Source: Candidatus Muiribacterium halophilum
GTDB taxonomy: Bacteria > Muiribacteriota > Muiribacteriia > Muiribacteriales > Muiribacteriaceae
DNA length: 57,213 bases
Direction: 5' to 3'
Assembly: GCA_023228995.1 (NCBI GenBank)
Contig: JALOAD010000021.1
Span: 1 to 57,213 of the forward strand
In this document: piece after piece, positions 40,666 through 50,861 of the stretch
Layout: each line of letters begins with the position of its first letter
Numbering within the stretch: the stretch's first letter is position 1
Made by a program: the position numbers and the translations under genes
The notes under the pieces: model-generated
Database searches by the model: none
Told to the model about the DNA's origin: nothing
What the model saw: only the letters and a program-made list of their open reading frames with translations

Positions 40666-43161
40666 TTAATTAAAATATTTTGTAAGCAGATTAAAATTAC
40701 TATAATTTTTTTCAATTCCAAGCTTGTTTTTTTGTTCCTGTAACCATTTAGTATATATTTCATTTCTTTTTGGAGTTAAAAGTTCTTCAATTATTTCATC
40801 TTTTTTATCATTAAGAGCAAATACTTTTTTAGCTCTCCTAGATAAAAGTTTGATTATCTGATAACCATATTCTGTAAGAACAGGTTCTGATACTTCATTT
40901 AACTTTAAATTAAATGCTGTATTCTCAAAAGCTTCATCTTTATCGCCTCTTTTGATGTATTCTTCAATAACACCTTCATTATCTTTTGTATAATCTTCAG
41001 AATATTGTTTAGCTAATTTTCCAAACTCTTCTCCAGCCTGAATTTTTTTGTATATATCTTTAGCTTTATTTTCATCATTCACAAGTATAATTGCAGCTTT
41101 TATAGCTTCAGGTTCTGTGTATAATGAATTTTTATTCTTTTCATAATAATTTTTTACATCATTATCAGAAACAAACATATTAAGGTCATTTTTTATTTCA
41201 TCTTTCACCTTATCAAAACTCTTAATACTACCTTCTCTAATATCTTCCAATCTTACAATAGAAAAACCTTCACTATTATTAATTATATTAGAAATTTCAC
41301 CTTTGCCTAGTTTTTTAATCTCAGTTTCAATATCTTTATTTACAACAGTTCCCTGTCTAAAACTTCCATTATCAAAATAAAAAGTCATTCCTGCAATTTC
41401 ACCATCTAAAACAGAAACAAGCTCTTTATCTTCTGTATTTAGATTTCCTAATGGAAACCATGGTAAAAGACCTTTATTTTCTTTTGTTTTTCCATCAGAA
41501 TATTTTGCTACAGCATCTTCAAAAGACATATTTTCATTAATATCTTTTAAAGCTTCTTCTGCAGCACTTCTAGCATATCTTTCTTTTTCTAACTCCATAT
41601 AATTTTGTCTAACTTCATCTTTAACAATATTATATGGTTTAGCTTCAGCTTGTTTTTCAGAAAGTTTTTTTAGAATTATATATCCATTATCGAGTTTTAC
41701 AGGAAGACTAACTTCTGCAATATTTAAATCAACAATTGTACTCCATACCTGATGAGAAAGTTTGCCATTTGAATAAATCTCAACATCTTTACTATTTACT
41801 GGCATATTCATATCTTTTTTTAACCAATCATAATCACCATTATTTAATTTTGTCTTTCCATCAGAATATTTTGCTACAAGATTTTCAAATGCTTCTCTTT
41901 CTTCATATTCATTCATTATAGTTTCACTTTTTATTCTAAGTATTTCCCATCTTTTTTCATCTGATAAATTCTTTTTAATTTGAGAAACAACTTCTTTAAA
42001 AGATTTTTCTTTTCTATCTTTTTTATCTTCAAGTTTAATTATATGATAACCGTATTTAGATTCAACAGGTTCAGAAATTTCACCTAATTTCATTGAAAAA
42101 GCTTTCTTTTCAAATTCAGGAACCATTCTTCCTTTTGCAAACCAACCTAAATCTCCACCTCTTGATGCAGAACCAGGATCTGTTGAATGTTTTTTAGCCA
42201 GTTCGGAAAAATCTTCGCCATTAATGATTTTTTTCATTATATCTTTAGCTTTTGATTTATCCTGCAAACCCACAAGAATATGGGAAGCTTTCACTTGTTC
42301 TTCTTCTATAAATTCAGCTTTATTATTGTTATAATATTCTTGAGCTTGTTCATTGCTTACATTAACTTCATCAACTTTATCAAATGCAAGAAATAATCCT
42401 CTCGTTCTAATCTGCGGACTATCAAGGTATTGACTAATATTATTGTTAAAATATCTTTCAAGAATACCTGGATCTTTTTTTAACTTTTCATTTATTTCAT
42501 TTTCTCTTTCTTTATTTGAATTTTTAACATAAAGATGAGAAATTCTATACTCTTTAGCATTTTGATATCTATATTTATGCTCTTCATAATATTTTTTTAA
42601 ACTCTCATTATCTAGTTTTCCAGAATAATCAGATACAAGTTTTTTAACTTTTTCTTCATAAACTGCTGTATCAATCTGATTTTTATCAAAATAATTCTTT
42701 TCAAGCATTTCTTTAAGTTTTTCAAAACCATATTGCTTATAGCTCTGATTTTTCATAAGAACCTGCAACCTATCTTCATCTGTTACAGTAATTTGATTTA
42801 CAAGTGAATAGTTTTTTATTATTTCTCTTTCAATAAGAAATTCAAGAATTGTTTCTCTTTGTTCTACAGTTTTGTAATTAGATTGTATATCCATTCCTAT
42901 TTTACCAAAGAAATCAAAAAATTCATTAACTGTTATATCATCTTCACCAAATTTTGCAAGAACTTTGTTTTTATCCTCTTCTCTAATATTATATTTTTCC
43001 GCAAGTTTTTCCATTTGTCTTTTTTGAACTTCTTCCTGAGCAGTTTTTTGTTTTTTTGAACTTAAATACCCTGAAAATCCAACAAACATAGTAACTGCAA
43101 ACAAAATTGCAACAGACCATATTATTACTTTTATAAATACATTCCTTTGTCCGAAAACCAT
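40666..43161 (-). CDS. Membrane-anchored multi-parvulin peptidyl-prolyl isomerase (PpiD/SurA-like)
   Basis: A periplasmic foldase of 831 residues with an N-terminal membrane anchor (10-29) and a SurA_N-like helical region. The first parvulin domain is canonical (VKASHILVGLQDKSKAKDIM ... GDLGWFAKGRMVPEFEKKAF ... YGYHIIKLED, about 290-380). Up to three more degenerate parvulin-like units follow (AKYSDGKTK appears twice; AAIILVNDENKAKDIYKKI ... YGYQIIKL is the last). It resembles PpiD but with more repeats. The ATG follows GGGGGAT. Confidence 0.85.
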   Translation of the reverse strand: MVFGQRNVFIKVIIWSVAILFAVTMFVGFSGYLSSKKQKTAQEEVQKRQMEKLAEKYNIREEDKNKVLAKFGEDDITVNEFFDFFGKIGMDIQSNYKTVEQRETILEFLIEREIIKNYSLVNQITVTDEDRLQVLMKNQSYKQYGFEKLKEMLEKNYFDKNQIDTAVYEEKVKKLVSDYSGKLDNESLKKYYEEHKYRYQNAKEYRISHLYVKNSNKERENEINEKLKKDPGILERYFNNNISQYLDSPQIRTRGLFLAFDKVDEVNVSNEQAQEYYNNNKAEFIEEEQVKASHILVGLQDKSKAKDIMKKIINGEDFSELAKKHSTDPGSASRGGDLGWFAKGRMVPEFEKKAFSMKLGEISEPVESKYGYHIIKLEDKKDRKEKSFKEVVSQIKKNLSDEKRWEILRIKSETIMNEYEEREAFENLVAKYSDGKTKLNNGDYDWLKKDMNMPVNSKDVEIYSNGKLSHQVWSTIVDLNIAEVSLPVKLDNGYIILKKLSEKQAEAKPYNIVKDEVRQNYMELEKERYARSAAEEALKDINENMSFEDAVAKYSDGKTKENKGLLPWFPLGNLNTEDKELVSVLDGEIAGMTFYFDNGSFRQGTVVNKDIETEIKKLGKGEISNIINNSEGFSIVRLEDIREGSIKSFDKVKDEIKNDLNMFVSDNDVKNYYEKNKNSLYTEPEAIKAAIILVNDENKAKDIYKKIQAGEEFGKLAKQYSEDYTKDNEGVIEEYIKRGDKDEAFENTAFNLKLNEVSEPVLTEYGYQIIKLLSRRAKKVFALNDKKDEIIEELLTPKRNEIYTKWLQEQKNKLGIEKNYSNFNLLTKYFN

Positions 43162-43213
43162 TACAGATCCCCCTGTATTGTTATTATTTAGAGCTTTTCA
43201 ATTCAGCCCAATA

Positions 43214-46200
43214 TTAGTGCTCAATATTAACACAAAATTTGATATAATGTAAAATTTTTTGAATTGTTTCCAAAAAAATATGATAATCTTTTATTTTCTT
43301 TTTAATTACAATAGCATCAGTAATATTTACCGATAAATTTATAATACTAGCAAACTCCTGTAAAAACCTTGCTAATCCATCTTCTGTAAAATTTAATTTA
43401 TAAAATTTTAAAATTAAATTATTCTTATCATATTCTAATATTTCTTTAAGTTGTATTTTTCTACCAAGAACTTTTAAAAGCGATATTTTCAAAAGATTAT
43501 TTATTTCCTTAGGTAATCTTCCGTACATATCTCTAAGCTCACCTGTGATTGCAGAAATTTCAATCTCAGTATCAGCCAAAGCAATTTGTCTGTATATTTT
43601 AATTTTACTTTGTCTTGAAGATTCTAAATAATCAGGAATATATGCATCTATAGGCAAAGATATTCTAATTTCTCTCTTATCTTCAAAACTCTCTCCTTTT
43701 TCTTCAGAAACTACTTCTTTTAATATTTTGCAATACATCTCAAAACCGACCTCATCAATAAAACCATGTTGAGAATTTCCAAACACATTACCTGCACCAC
43801 GAATTTCCAGATCTTTCATTGCAATTTTAAACCCAGAACCAAGATCAGTGTATTCTCTTAAAGTTTTCAACCTTTCAAAAGCTTTAGGAGTAAGAATATT
43901 GTCTTTTTTATAAAACAAATAAGCATAAGCTTGTCTTTCAGACCTTCCAACCCTCCCTTTAAGCTGATAAAGCTGAGAAAGTCCAAATTTATGAGAATTT
44001 TCAACTATTATTGTGTTAACATTAGGAATATCAATACCAGATTCAATAATTGTTGTTGTTATTAGACAATCAAATTTTTTATGTAAAAAATCATCCATTA
44101 TGACATTAAGTTCATTTCTGTGCATTTGACCATGGGCTGTTTTAAAAGAAATTTCAGGCATTATAGATTCAAGTCTTTTTTTTATAACTTCAATAGTCTG
44201 AACATTATTATATAAATAATAAACCTGACCACCTCTTTCTTTTTCTCTTAAAATTGCTTCTCTTAAAACATTTTCTGAAAAAGGAACAACAAAAGTCTTT
44301 ATAGGCTGCCTGTTATCAGGAGCAGTTTCAATTATTGAAATATCTCTTATACCATTTAAAGCCATATTAAGCGTTCTTGGTATTGGAGTAGCACTCATTG
44401 TTAAAACATCAATATTTTGTTTAATCTGTTTTATTTTTTCTTTATGTTCAACGCCAAATCGTTGTTCTTCATCGATAATAAGAAGACCTAATTTTCCAAA
44501 CTGAATTTTTTTTGAAAGCAATCTATGAGTTCCTATTATAATGTCAATATCACCATTTTTAAGATTTTCGAATATTTCTTTAGTTTGAGTTGAAGTCTTC
44601 ATTCTTGAAACACTCTCTATTTTTACAGGAAACATATTACATCTTTCGGTAAAAGTTCTTGCATGCTGTTCTACAAGTATTGTTGTTGGAGCTAAAACTG
44701 CAACCTGTTTTCCGCTTAATACAGCTTTAAATGCAGCTCGTATAGCAAGTTCAGTTTTACCATAACCTACATCACCACAAACAAGTCTATCCATTGGAGA
44801 AGGTTTTTCCATATCTTCTTTTATTTCTTCCAAAACTTTTTTTTGATCTTCTGTTTCTTCATAAGGAAACCCAGCTTCCATCTCATATTGCCATTCTGTA
44901 TCTTTTTGAAACGAAAAACCTTTTGCCTGCATTCTTTCTGAATAAAGTTTTATAAGGTCTTTTGCAATATCTTTTACTTTTTTTCTAACTTTTTTTGTAG
45001 AATTAGCCCATCTTTTACCTTCAAGAGTATATAAAGAAGGTTTTTCCTGACCTATATATTTATGTATAAAATCAGCACATTCTATAGGAACAAAAAGTTC
45101 ATCAGAGCCAGCATATTTTATATTGAAAAATTCACGATTAGTAACTCCAACTCTAATTTTTTTAATACCATTATAAATACCAATACCATGATTTATATGA
45201 ACAACATAATCTCCTTCTTTTAACTCTGAGAAAACATCAAATATATTTTTTTTCTTCCTTTTTTCTCTTCTTATTTCTCTAATTATTTTAGTTTCACCCC
45301 AGATATCATCTTCACCAATTACAACAATATTATAATCTTTTATAAAAAAACCAGCTCTTATATCACATATCAAACCATAAGCATCATTTTTTCCAGTATA
45401 ACCAAGACTTCCATCTAAAAGATTTATAGAATACTCTGATAATATTTCTTTCATTCTTAAAAATCTAGCTCTATTTGCAAAACAAAGCCAAACAGTTTGA
45501 TTTTTTGCAAGACTAACTAGGATTTTTTCTGAAACAAGCGACATATCTTTGTTAAAACTTCCGCAAAATTCAATTTTACTATCAAAATCTTCTCCATAAC
45601 TTATAGTATTAGAAATATATCTTTTATTATAAGATGTTTTTTGAATTTCAAAATAATCTGAAAAAATTGAAGAATTATCAAGTTCAAATGATTTAAATTC
45701 TTTTTCAAGATAAAAATAAGAATTTTTAAGTAATTCTTCCTCATATATAAAAATATTAGTTTTTGTGAATTCTTTAAATATATAAGAGTTTTTTATATAA
45801 ATATCAGGATAATTATCGTATAAATTTTCAAGAGATAATTCTTTATTTTTAAATTTTTCCTTAAAATAATTTTCATTTTTTATTATTTCTTTTGCAGGAA
45901 GTATAATTATTTCATCTTCATCTGAGTTTTTAATATTTAAATTTGTATCTGAATCAAAAAGATTTATTTTTTCAATATTATCAAACGGACAATCTATTCT
46001 TAAAGGAAAATTCCTATCATAAAGCCATATTTCTAAAATCTCTCCTCTTACTGAAAAATGACCTGCTTTTTCAGGAGAATCAACTCTTTTATAACCAATT
46101 TCTGACAAATTTGATATTGTTTTTTCAAAATTTATATCATTATCTTTTTTTAATTTTAAACTTTGTTTTTTTATAAAATCCAGATTAATTATTCCTGAAT

Positions 46201-46537
46201 AAAATGATTTAACCGTACATATACAAAAAAATGAATCAAGAATACTCATTTTATAAAGAGTGTTTATTCTATCGCCTTCAACAAATTCATCAGGTAAAGT
46301 ATTATCAAAAAACAGTTTATCCCATTCTCTAAAAAGTAAAATATTTTTTGTTTCCGAAATACTTTGAAGTTTTTCAAAAAAAACCATTGCTGTATCATTA
46401 TCTTTAACTAAAATAATATTTTTTTCATTTTTAAATACATTTAAATATAAAAATAAAGAATCACCATATAAATTATTTATAAATTTTTTACTTTTTAAAT
46501 TGTTAAAAAAACTCCTTGTTTCTTCAAGAACTATCAT
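43214..46537 (-). CDS. mfd: Transcription-repair coupling factor Mfd
   Basis: It removes RNA polymerase stalled at lesions and recruits UvrA. The 1107-residue protein shows the UvrB-like N-terminal region, the RNA-polymerase-interacting domain (LKEGDYVVHINHGIGIYNGI), helicase motifs GDVGYGKTELAIRAAFKAV and IIDEEQRFGVEHKEK, and the translocation motif region QLYQLKGRVGRSERQAYAYL. Normal length. It starts 3 bp after the DUF2723 gene, with a weak ribosome site inside that gene. Confidence 0.97.
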   Translation of the reverse strand: MIVLEETRSFFNNLKSKKFINNLYGDSLFLYLNVFKNEKNIILVKDNDTAMVFFEKLQSISETKNILLFREWDKLFFDNTLPDEFVEGDRINTLYKMSILDSFFCICTVKSFYSGIINLDFIKKQSLKLKKDNDINFEKTISNLSEIGYKRVDSPEKAGHFSVRGEILEIWLYDRNFPLRIDCPFDNIEKINLFDSDTNLNIKNSDEDEIIILPAKEIIKNENYFKEKFKNKELSLENLYDNYPDIYIKNSYIFKEFTKTNIFIYEEELLKNSYFYLEKEFKSFELDNSSIFSDYFEIQKTSYNKRYISNTISYGEDFDSKIEFCGSFNKDMSLVSEKILVSLAKNQTVWLCFANRARFLRMKEILSEYSINLLDGSLGYTGKNDAYGLICDIRAGFFIKDYNIVVIGEDDIWGETKIIREIRREKRKKKNIFDVFSELKEGDYVVHINHGIGIYNGIKKIRVGVTNREFFNIKYAGSDELFVPIECADFIHKYIGQEKPSLYTLEGKRWANSTKKVRKKVKDIAKDLIKLYSERMQAKGFSFQKDTEWQYEMEAGFPYEETEDQKKVLEEIKEDMEKPSPMDRLVCGDVGYGKTELAIRAAFKAVLSGKQVAVLAPTTILVEQHARTFTERCNMFPVKIESVSRMKTSTQTKEIFENLKNGDIDIIIGTHRLLSKKIQFGKLGLLIIDEEQRFGVEHKEKIKQIKQNIDVLTMSATPIPRTLNMALNGIRDISIIETAPDNRQPIKTFVVPFSENVLREAILREKERGGQVYYLYNNVQTIEVIKKRLESIMPEISFKTAHGQMHRNELNVIMDDFLHKKFDCLITTTIIESGIDIPNVNTIIVENSHKFGLSQLYQLKGRVGRSERQAYAYLFYKKDNILTPKAFERLKTLREYTDLGSGFKIAMKDLEIRGAGNVFGNSQHGFIDEVGFEMYCKILKEVVSEEKGESFEDKREIRISLPIDAYIPDYLESSRQSKIKIYRQIALADTEIEISAITGELRDMYGRLPKEINNLLKISLLKVLGRKIQLKEILEYDKNNLILKFYKLNFTEDGLARFLQEFASIINLSVNITDAIVIKKKIKDYHIFLETIQKILHYIKFCVNIEH

Positions 46538-46540
46538 GTT

Positions 46541-48547
46541 TTATTTACCTGTTATGCTAATATATCCTTTTATTTTCATAAGAAATTCATTGTATTTTTT
46601 AATTTCAGGATACTTTAAAGTTAATGATTCCATAATTTTTATACTTTGTTTTATTTGACCATATTTATATAATATTAATGCTATATAATAATCACTATCA
46701 ATATGTTCTGATTTTTTAAAAAATTCAAGAGCTTGAGCATAATCATTCTTAATAAATAAATTAATTCCTTTATAAAAAAAAGGCAAATCTTTTATTTGAG
46801 ATAAAGATTCATAATCTTCCATTTTATAAAAATGTTCAGCTAATCTTTTTAAATCATTATTTTTAATAAGAATTTCTTTTGCTTTATCAAAATATTTAAA
46901 ATAAATTAATTTATCTATTTCATCTTCAAAAATATTTCTTTTATTTTTTATAAAATCTAAATTAATCATATATTCAGGTTTTAAATCTCTTTCTATTGCT
47001 AATTTTATAAAATCTTCTGACATATCCCATTTATTTTCTAAAGCAAGCTGAAAGGCAATATCATTAAATAAAATAGAATATCTTTTTCTTATACTTTTTA
47101 CTTCTGATAAAGTTATAAATTCTTCTCCTTCAGATAAAATAATATTTTCCCAAACATTAACTTCTGTTGTATCAAATTCTTTAATAATTTTATAAACTAA
47201 TCCTTGAGGAAGAGAATAAAATCTATAAATATCAGGATCTATATCGCAATAAACTTTAATATTAGAATTTATACTTTCAATTATATTTTTGTTTTTTGCA
47301 GAATACCATGAAGCATTTAACATATCTTTATTTATAATATCAATATTTTCAAATTTGTTATAAATATATTTTCTAACCCATAATCTAAAGGTTATTTCAT
47401 CATTTTCAACAAAAAGATTTGATTTTTCGTTTAAATTAATAGAATTTTCAATATTATCAGCATATCTTTCAAGAACATAAAGCTGAGTATAATTTGGTTT
47501 ATTAAAAAATAAAAGCATAATAGGAAATAAACATAAATATAAAGGTTTTTTACCTTTAGCAAGAAGATTATGCATAAAATAAATTCCAGTTATAATAAAA
47601 ATCATCTGAATACTAAAACTAATTAAAAAAAAATGTTGTTTATCAATAAGATTTCTTGCAACTGATGTAAAAAATACAATGCAAAATACAAAACTTGAAA
47701 TTAAAGGATATAAATATCTCTTTTCAAATTTCCATAAAAAATAAATCCCAGGAATAGAAAAAAACCACATAAAGCTAAATTCTTTAATATAATGTTTAGC
47801 AAAAACACTTAATTGATAAAAATATTCCGGCAATGTCATTGCAAAAAATCTTGCTCCAACACCTCTCTCACTTCCTGTAAGAAAAGAAATTAAACTATTA
47901 ATATTATTAATTTCTCCCCAAGAGAAATATGCATTGTTTCTAATAATTAAATAAAAATATAAAAGACAAGGTAAAATAAAATAAAACAGATTAATAATTT
48001 TGTATCTTTTAGCTGAAATAAAAACACAAATAAAAATTATAACCGCATAAATAGCTCCTGTAATATGAACTGTAGTCATAAGACCAAGAGAAAACAGCAT
48101 TAAAGCATAATAATTTTCTTCATCAGTATTTAATATTTTGAAATAAAAATACAATGACAATAAAAAGAAAAAAATAAACATAGAATAAATTTCTTGAGTA
48201 GTACCGACTCCGCAAAAAGTTTTACCAAAAAGTAAACAAAAAGAACCTGCTACTGAAAAATAAATATTTTCTAAAATATCGTTTATTATGAAAAACAAAA
48301 CAATACAACTTCCACATAAAAAAAATAAAGACATAATACTAATACATAATTCAGATTTTAAAGGTAATATATGAAATAATCTTCCTATTAAATTATAAAG
48401 AACATATCCTGAAGGATGAGAATTACCCAAATATTTTGTTGTAAGAATAAATTCGCCACCATCACCTTTATCAACTATATTATTAAGGTATGGTGCTAGA
48501 AAAAGAAAACATATTAGAAAAAACAGTAAAATTATTTTTTTATCCAT
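46541..48547 (-). CDS. DUF2723-family membrane protein (TMEM260-like glycosyltransferase) with C-terminal repeats
   Basis: A 668-residue protein. About ten membrane helices fill residues 1-340, with the family signature DKGDGGEFILTTKYLGNSHPSGYVLYNLIG, whose acidic residues form the likely catalytic site by analogy with GT-C mannosyltransferases. The soluble C-terminal part (about 480-660) contains TPR-like repeats. It probably glycosylates exported proteins or lipids. Its ATG overlaps the upstream stop (TAATG), and mfd follows directly. Confidence 0.78.
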   Translation of the reverse strand: MDKKIILLFFLICFLFLAPYLNNIVDKGDGGEFILTTKYLGNSHPSGYVLYNLIGRLFHILPLKSELCISIMSLFFLCGSCIVLFFIINDILENIYFSVAGSFCLLFGKTFCGVGTTQEIYSMFIFFFLLSLYFYFKILNTDEENYYALMLFSLGLMTTVHITGAIYAVIIFICVFISAKRYKIINLFYFILPCLLYFYLIIRNNAYFSWGEINNINSLISFLTGSERGVGARFFAMTLPEYFYQLSVFAKHYIKEFSFMWFFSIPGIYFLWKFEKRYLYPLISSFVFCIVFFTSVARNLIDKQHFFLISFSIQMIFIITGIYFMHNLLAKGKKPLYLCLFPIMLLFFNKPNYTQLYVLERYADNIENSINLNEKSNLFVENDEITFRLWVRKYIYNKFENIDIINKDMLNASWYSAKNKNIIESINSNIKVYCDIDPDIYRFYSLPQGLVYKIIKEFDTTEVNVWENIILSEGEEFITLSEVKSIRKRYSILFNDIAFQLALENKWDMSEDFIKLAIERDLKPEYMINLDFIKNKRNIFEDEIDKLIYFKYFDKAKEILIKNNDLKRLAEHFYKMEDYESLSQIKDLPFFYKGINLFIKNDYAQALEFFKKSEHIDSDYYIALILYKYGQIKQSIKIMESLTLKYPEIKKYNEFLMKIKGYISITGK

Positions 48548-49005
48548 TATTTCCTAGTATCATATATCTTTCCCGATTTATTAGAATTAATACTGTATTT
48601 ATCTGTAATTTTTTTTGATTTATTAATCTTATTCATCTCATCTTTTAATTCTTTTTGTGCTTCTTCGATATAATGCACAACATCTTTATCAATATCATAA
48701 ATTGCTTTGATCATATCAGCCATATTTGTTTTTATATTTCTAATATTAACATTTTCTCTGTATATATCTTCTATATTAACATCTGCTTTTTCTTTTACTA
48801 TATCAAATAAAGGTCGAATCTCTTCTTGAATATAATTAATATGTTTTATAATCTGACCTCTTAAATCAATTAAATATATAAGATCTTTTAAATCAGATTT
48901 TTTTTCAGTTAATTTATATGAAAGATCAAGAATATCTCTATATCTTGATTGCATATCTTTATATGCTTTTTCAATAATATCTTCTATTTTAGTGTTTTTT
49001 TCCAA
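48547..49005 (-). CDS. Small coiled-coil protein of unknown function
   Basis: A mostly helical 152-residue charged protein (YKDMQSRYRDILDLSYKLTE, VHYIEEAQKELKDEMNKIN) without signal peptide. The size and helical pattern recall flagellar chaperones such as FlgN, but I see no diagnostic motif. TTG 49005 is the likely start: GGAG lies six bases upstream, one base after the stop of the HAD gene. A longer ATG start at 49038 lacks a ribosome site. Confidence 0.6.
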   Translation of the reverse strand: MEKNTKIEDIIEKAYKDMQSRYRDILDLSYKLTEKKSDLKDLIYLIDLRGQIIKHINYIQEEIRPLFDIVKEKADVNIEDIYRENVNIRNIKTNMADMIKAIYDIDKDVVHYIEEAQKELKDEMNKINKSKKITDKYSINSNKSGKIYDTRK

Positions 49006-49006
49006 G

Positions 49007-49810
49007 TTATTCTCCAAAAAAGATTTTTCTAAGTGCAAGACTCACTCCGTTACAATCATTAGACTCTGTTATAAAATCAGCTAAGTTTTTAAGATTTTGT
49101 TCAGCATTTTTAACTGCAATTTTATAAACTTCCGGTAAAAACATAGCAGAATCATTATTATTATCACCAATAACCACGCATTGATTTAATGGAATATTAT
49201 AATAATCCGAGCAATATATCAAAGCATTTCCTTTAGAAACTTCTTTATTTAAAACTTCTACATATCGTGGCATAGAATTAGTTATATATAGACTGTTACC
49301 AAAAGTTTTTATAATATTATCTTTTAAAAAATCAAGATATTTATAATTTGTTGAACTTAATAAAAATTTAGTTGTTTCAAAAGTTTTTTTTAAAATATTC
49401 TCATCAACAATTGCTTTTATACCAGTTCTCATTTCATATTCTTCGGTATTTTCGTCATACCAAGGAACTACAAGTTTTTCATCAATAAAAAAAAGAGGAA
49501 GAACTTTGTTTTCTTTAAGATTTGGAAGTTTTAAAAGCTTTGATACAACATCATTTGAAAGTTCTTTTTTATACTTAATATTACCATTAAAATCATGAAT
49601 TTTTCCACCATTATATGTTACAATAAGTGTATCAAGACCAATTTTATTATAATATTCAAGAGCTGAATAATACATTCTGCCAGTCATAATAATTACTTTG
49701 ACACCAAGTTCATGAACTTTTTTTATAGTATCTAAATTTTCTAAACTAATTTTATGTTTAGAATTTAAAGTTGTACCATCCATATCTATTGCAACTAATC
49801 TATAATTCAT
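49007..49810 (-). CDS. Cof-type HAD-superfamily phosphatase
   Basis: A cytoplasmic phosphatase of 267 residues with the HAD motifs IDMDGTTLNSKHK (nucleophile Asp), MTGR (motif II) and a C-terminal GDNNNDSAMF (motif IV). The inserted C2 cap is typical of Cof/YidA enzymes acting on sugar phosphates or nucleotides. ATG 49810 follows AGAGGG; longer starts begin upstream of that site and are rejected. Confidence 0.9.
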   Translation of the reverse strand: MNYRLVAIDMDGTTLNSKHKISLENLDTIKKVHELGVKVIIMTGRMYYSALEYYNKIGLDTLIVTYNGGKIHDFNGNIKYKKELSNDVVSKLLKLPNLKENKVLPLFFIDEKLVVPWYDENTEEYEMRTGIKAIVDENILKKTFETTKFLLSSTNYKYLDFLKDNIIKTFGNSLYITNSMPRYVEVLNKEVSKGNALIYCSDYYNIPLNQCVVIGDNNNDSAMFLPEVYKIAVKNAEQNLKNLADFITESNDCNGVSLALRKIFFGE

Positions 49811-49872
49811 AATTAAATAAACCCTCTGATTAAATCCTTTTTTATTTACACATATTATACTTTTAATTAACA

Positions 49873-49903
49873 AAAAAAGCCAGTTTGGAATACTGGCTTT
49901 TTT
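49873..49903. terminator. Bidirectional-looking terminator after the flagellin gene
   Basis: Stem AAAAAAGCCAGT/ACTGGCTTTTTT with a 7-base loop; T tracts flank it on either strand. It lies 37 bp after the flagellin stop and just upstream of the HAD gene. Confidence 0.85.
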
Positions 49904-49939
49904 AATTGAACCATCAGATTAAAACATTGATAGCAATAA

Positions 49940-50662
49940 TTAAAGTAAATTTAAAACACTCTGTTTTGAAATATTCATTAAGTTTTTTATATTATAAACT
50001 CCAACCTGACTCATTATATCGTTTTGTGCTTTTTCAACCATACCCTTTGCAATATCCATGTCAGCAATTGTTGAATATGCTGCAACAGTGTTTTCATAAG
50101 CAATCATTCTACCATCAATGTTTTTTTCAGTTGTATTAACCTTTGCACCAAGCTCAGATCTTGTATTAACAACTTCTTTAAGAGCTTTATCTACAAACTC
50201 CCCAGTTGCACTAATACCTTCTTTAAAAATCTTTGATAATTCTTCACCAGGTTTAACAAGTTTTTTAGTATTAAACTCAGCTGAATCAGCAATAAATTTC
50301 ATACTTTCAACCTGAAGATCTATTTGATTTTGTATTTTTTGCTTATCCTCATCAGTAAGAGTATCATTTCGAGCTTGAACCTGAAGTTTTCTGATTTCTT
50401 GAAGATTTTCAGAAATACCCGTATAAGCTCCTTCCTCAGTTTTATATCTATTTATATTATCTTCATAATTACTTATTTCTTGCTCATACTGAGAAAATTG
50501 AGCTCTCATTTTTTCTGCAATTGCACCACCAGCAGCATCAATATTAAAACCAGTTATTCTTTTACCACTAGAAAGCTGTTCACTTAATTTAGAAGCTTTT
50601 AATGTGACATTGTTGAGATTACGAAATACAGAAGAGTTTGATGAATTAATTAAATTAACCAT
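49940..50662 (-). CDS. Minimal flagellin (D0/D1 only)
   Basis: A 240-residue flagellin with the N-terminal D0/D1 pattern (NNVTLKASKLSEQLSSGKRITGFNIDAAGGAIAEKM) and the C-terminal helix (VNTRSELGAKVNTTEKNI ... AKGMVEKAQNDIMSQVG). It lacks the variable D2/D3 domains. The C-terminus ends QSVLNLL rather than the usual Gln-Ala-Asn...Leu-Leu form. ATG 50662 is preceded by GGAGGTGG; upstream in-frame starts overlap the ribosome site. No sigma-28 promoter or other flagellar structural gene is seen nearby. Confidence 0.88.
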   Translation of the reverse strand: MVNLINSSNSSVFRNLNNVTLKASKLSEQLSSGKRITGFNIDAAGGAIAEKMRAQFSQYEQEISNYEDNINRYKTEEGAYTGISENLQEIRKLQVQARNDTLTDEDKQKIQNQIDLQVESMKFIADSAEFNTKKLVKPGEELSKIFKEGISATGEFVDKALKEVVNTRSELGAKVNTTEKNIDGRMIAYENTVAAYSTIADMDIAKGMVEKAQNDIMSQVGVYNIKNLMNISKQSVLNLL

Positions 50663-50770
50663 ATATGCCACCTCCATGTAAATGAAAAAAAGATCCATCT
50701 ATAATATAATTATAACACAAATAAAAAAAAAAGAAAAGAAGGTTAAAATTGGTTGAGAGTTAAAAACAAA

Positions 50771-50860
50771 AACCTGCGAATAGTGAGATAGTGAAGGGTT
50801 AAAGAAAAAAAATTGGTTTTACCGCTTTTATACGCTCCTATACCGCTCCTATACGCTTCT
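50771..50860. repeat. Two short repeat arrays between flagellin and rarA
   Basis: The first part (GCGAATAGTGAGATAGTGAA, 50777-50796) belongs to the TCAC/GTGA-motif family also found at 14868-14990. The second (50820-50860, TACCGCTTTTATACGCTCC, then TATACCGCTCC, then TATACGCTTC) matches the inverted half of the array at 35537-35592. No gene lies in this 199-bp gap. Confidence 0.6.
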
Positions 50861-50861
50861 C

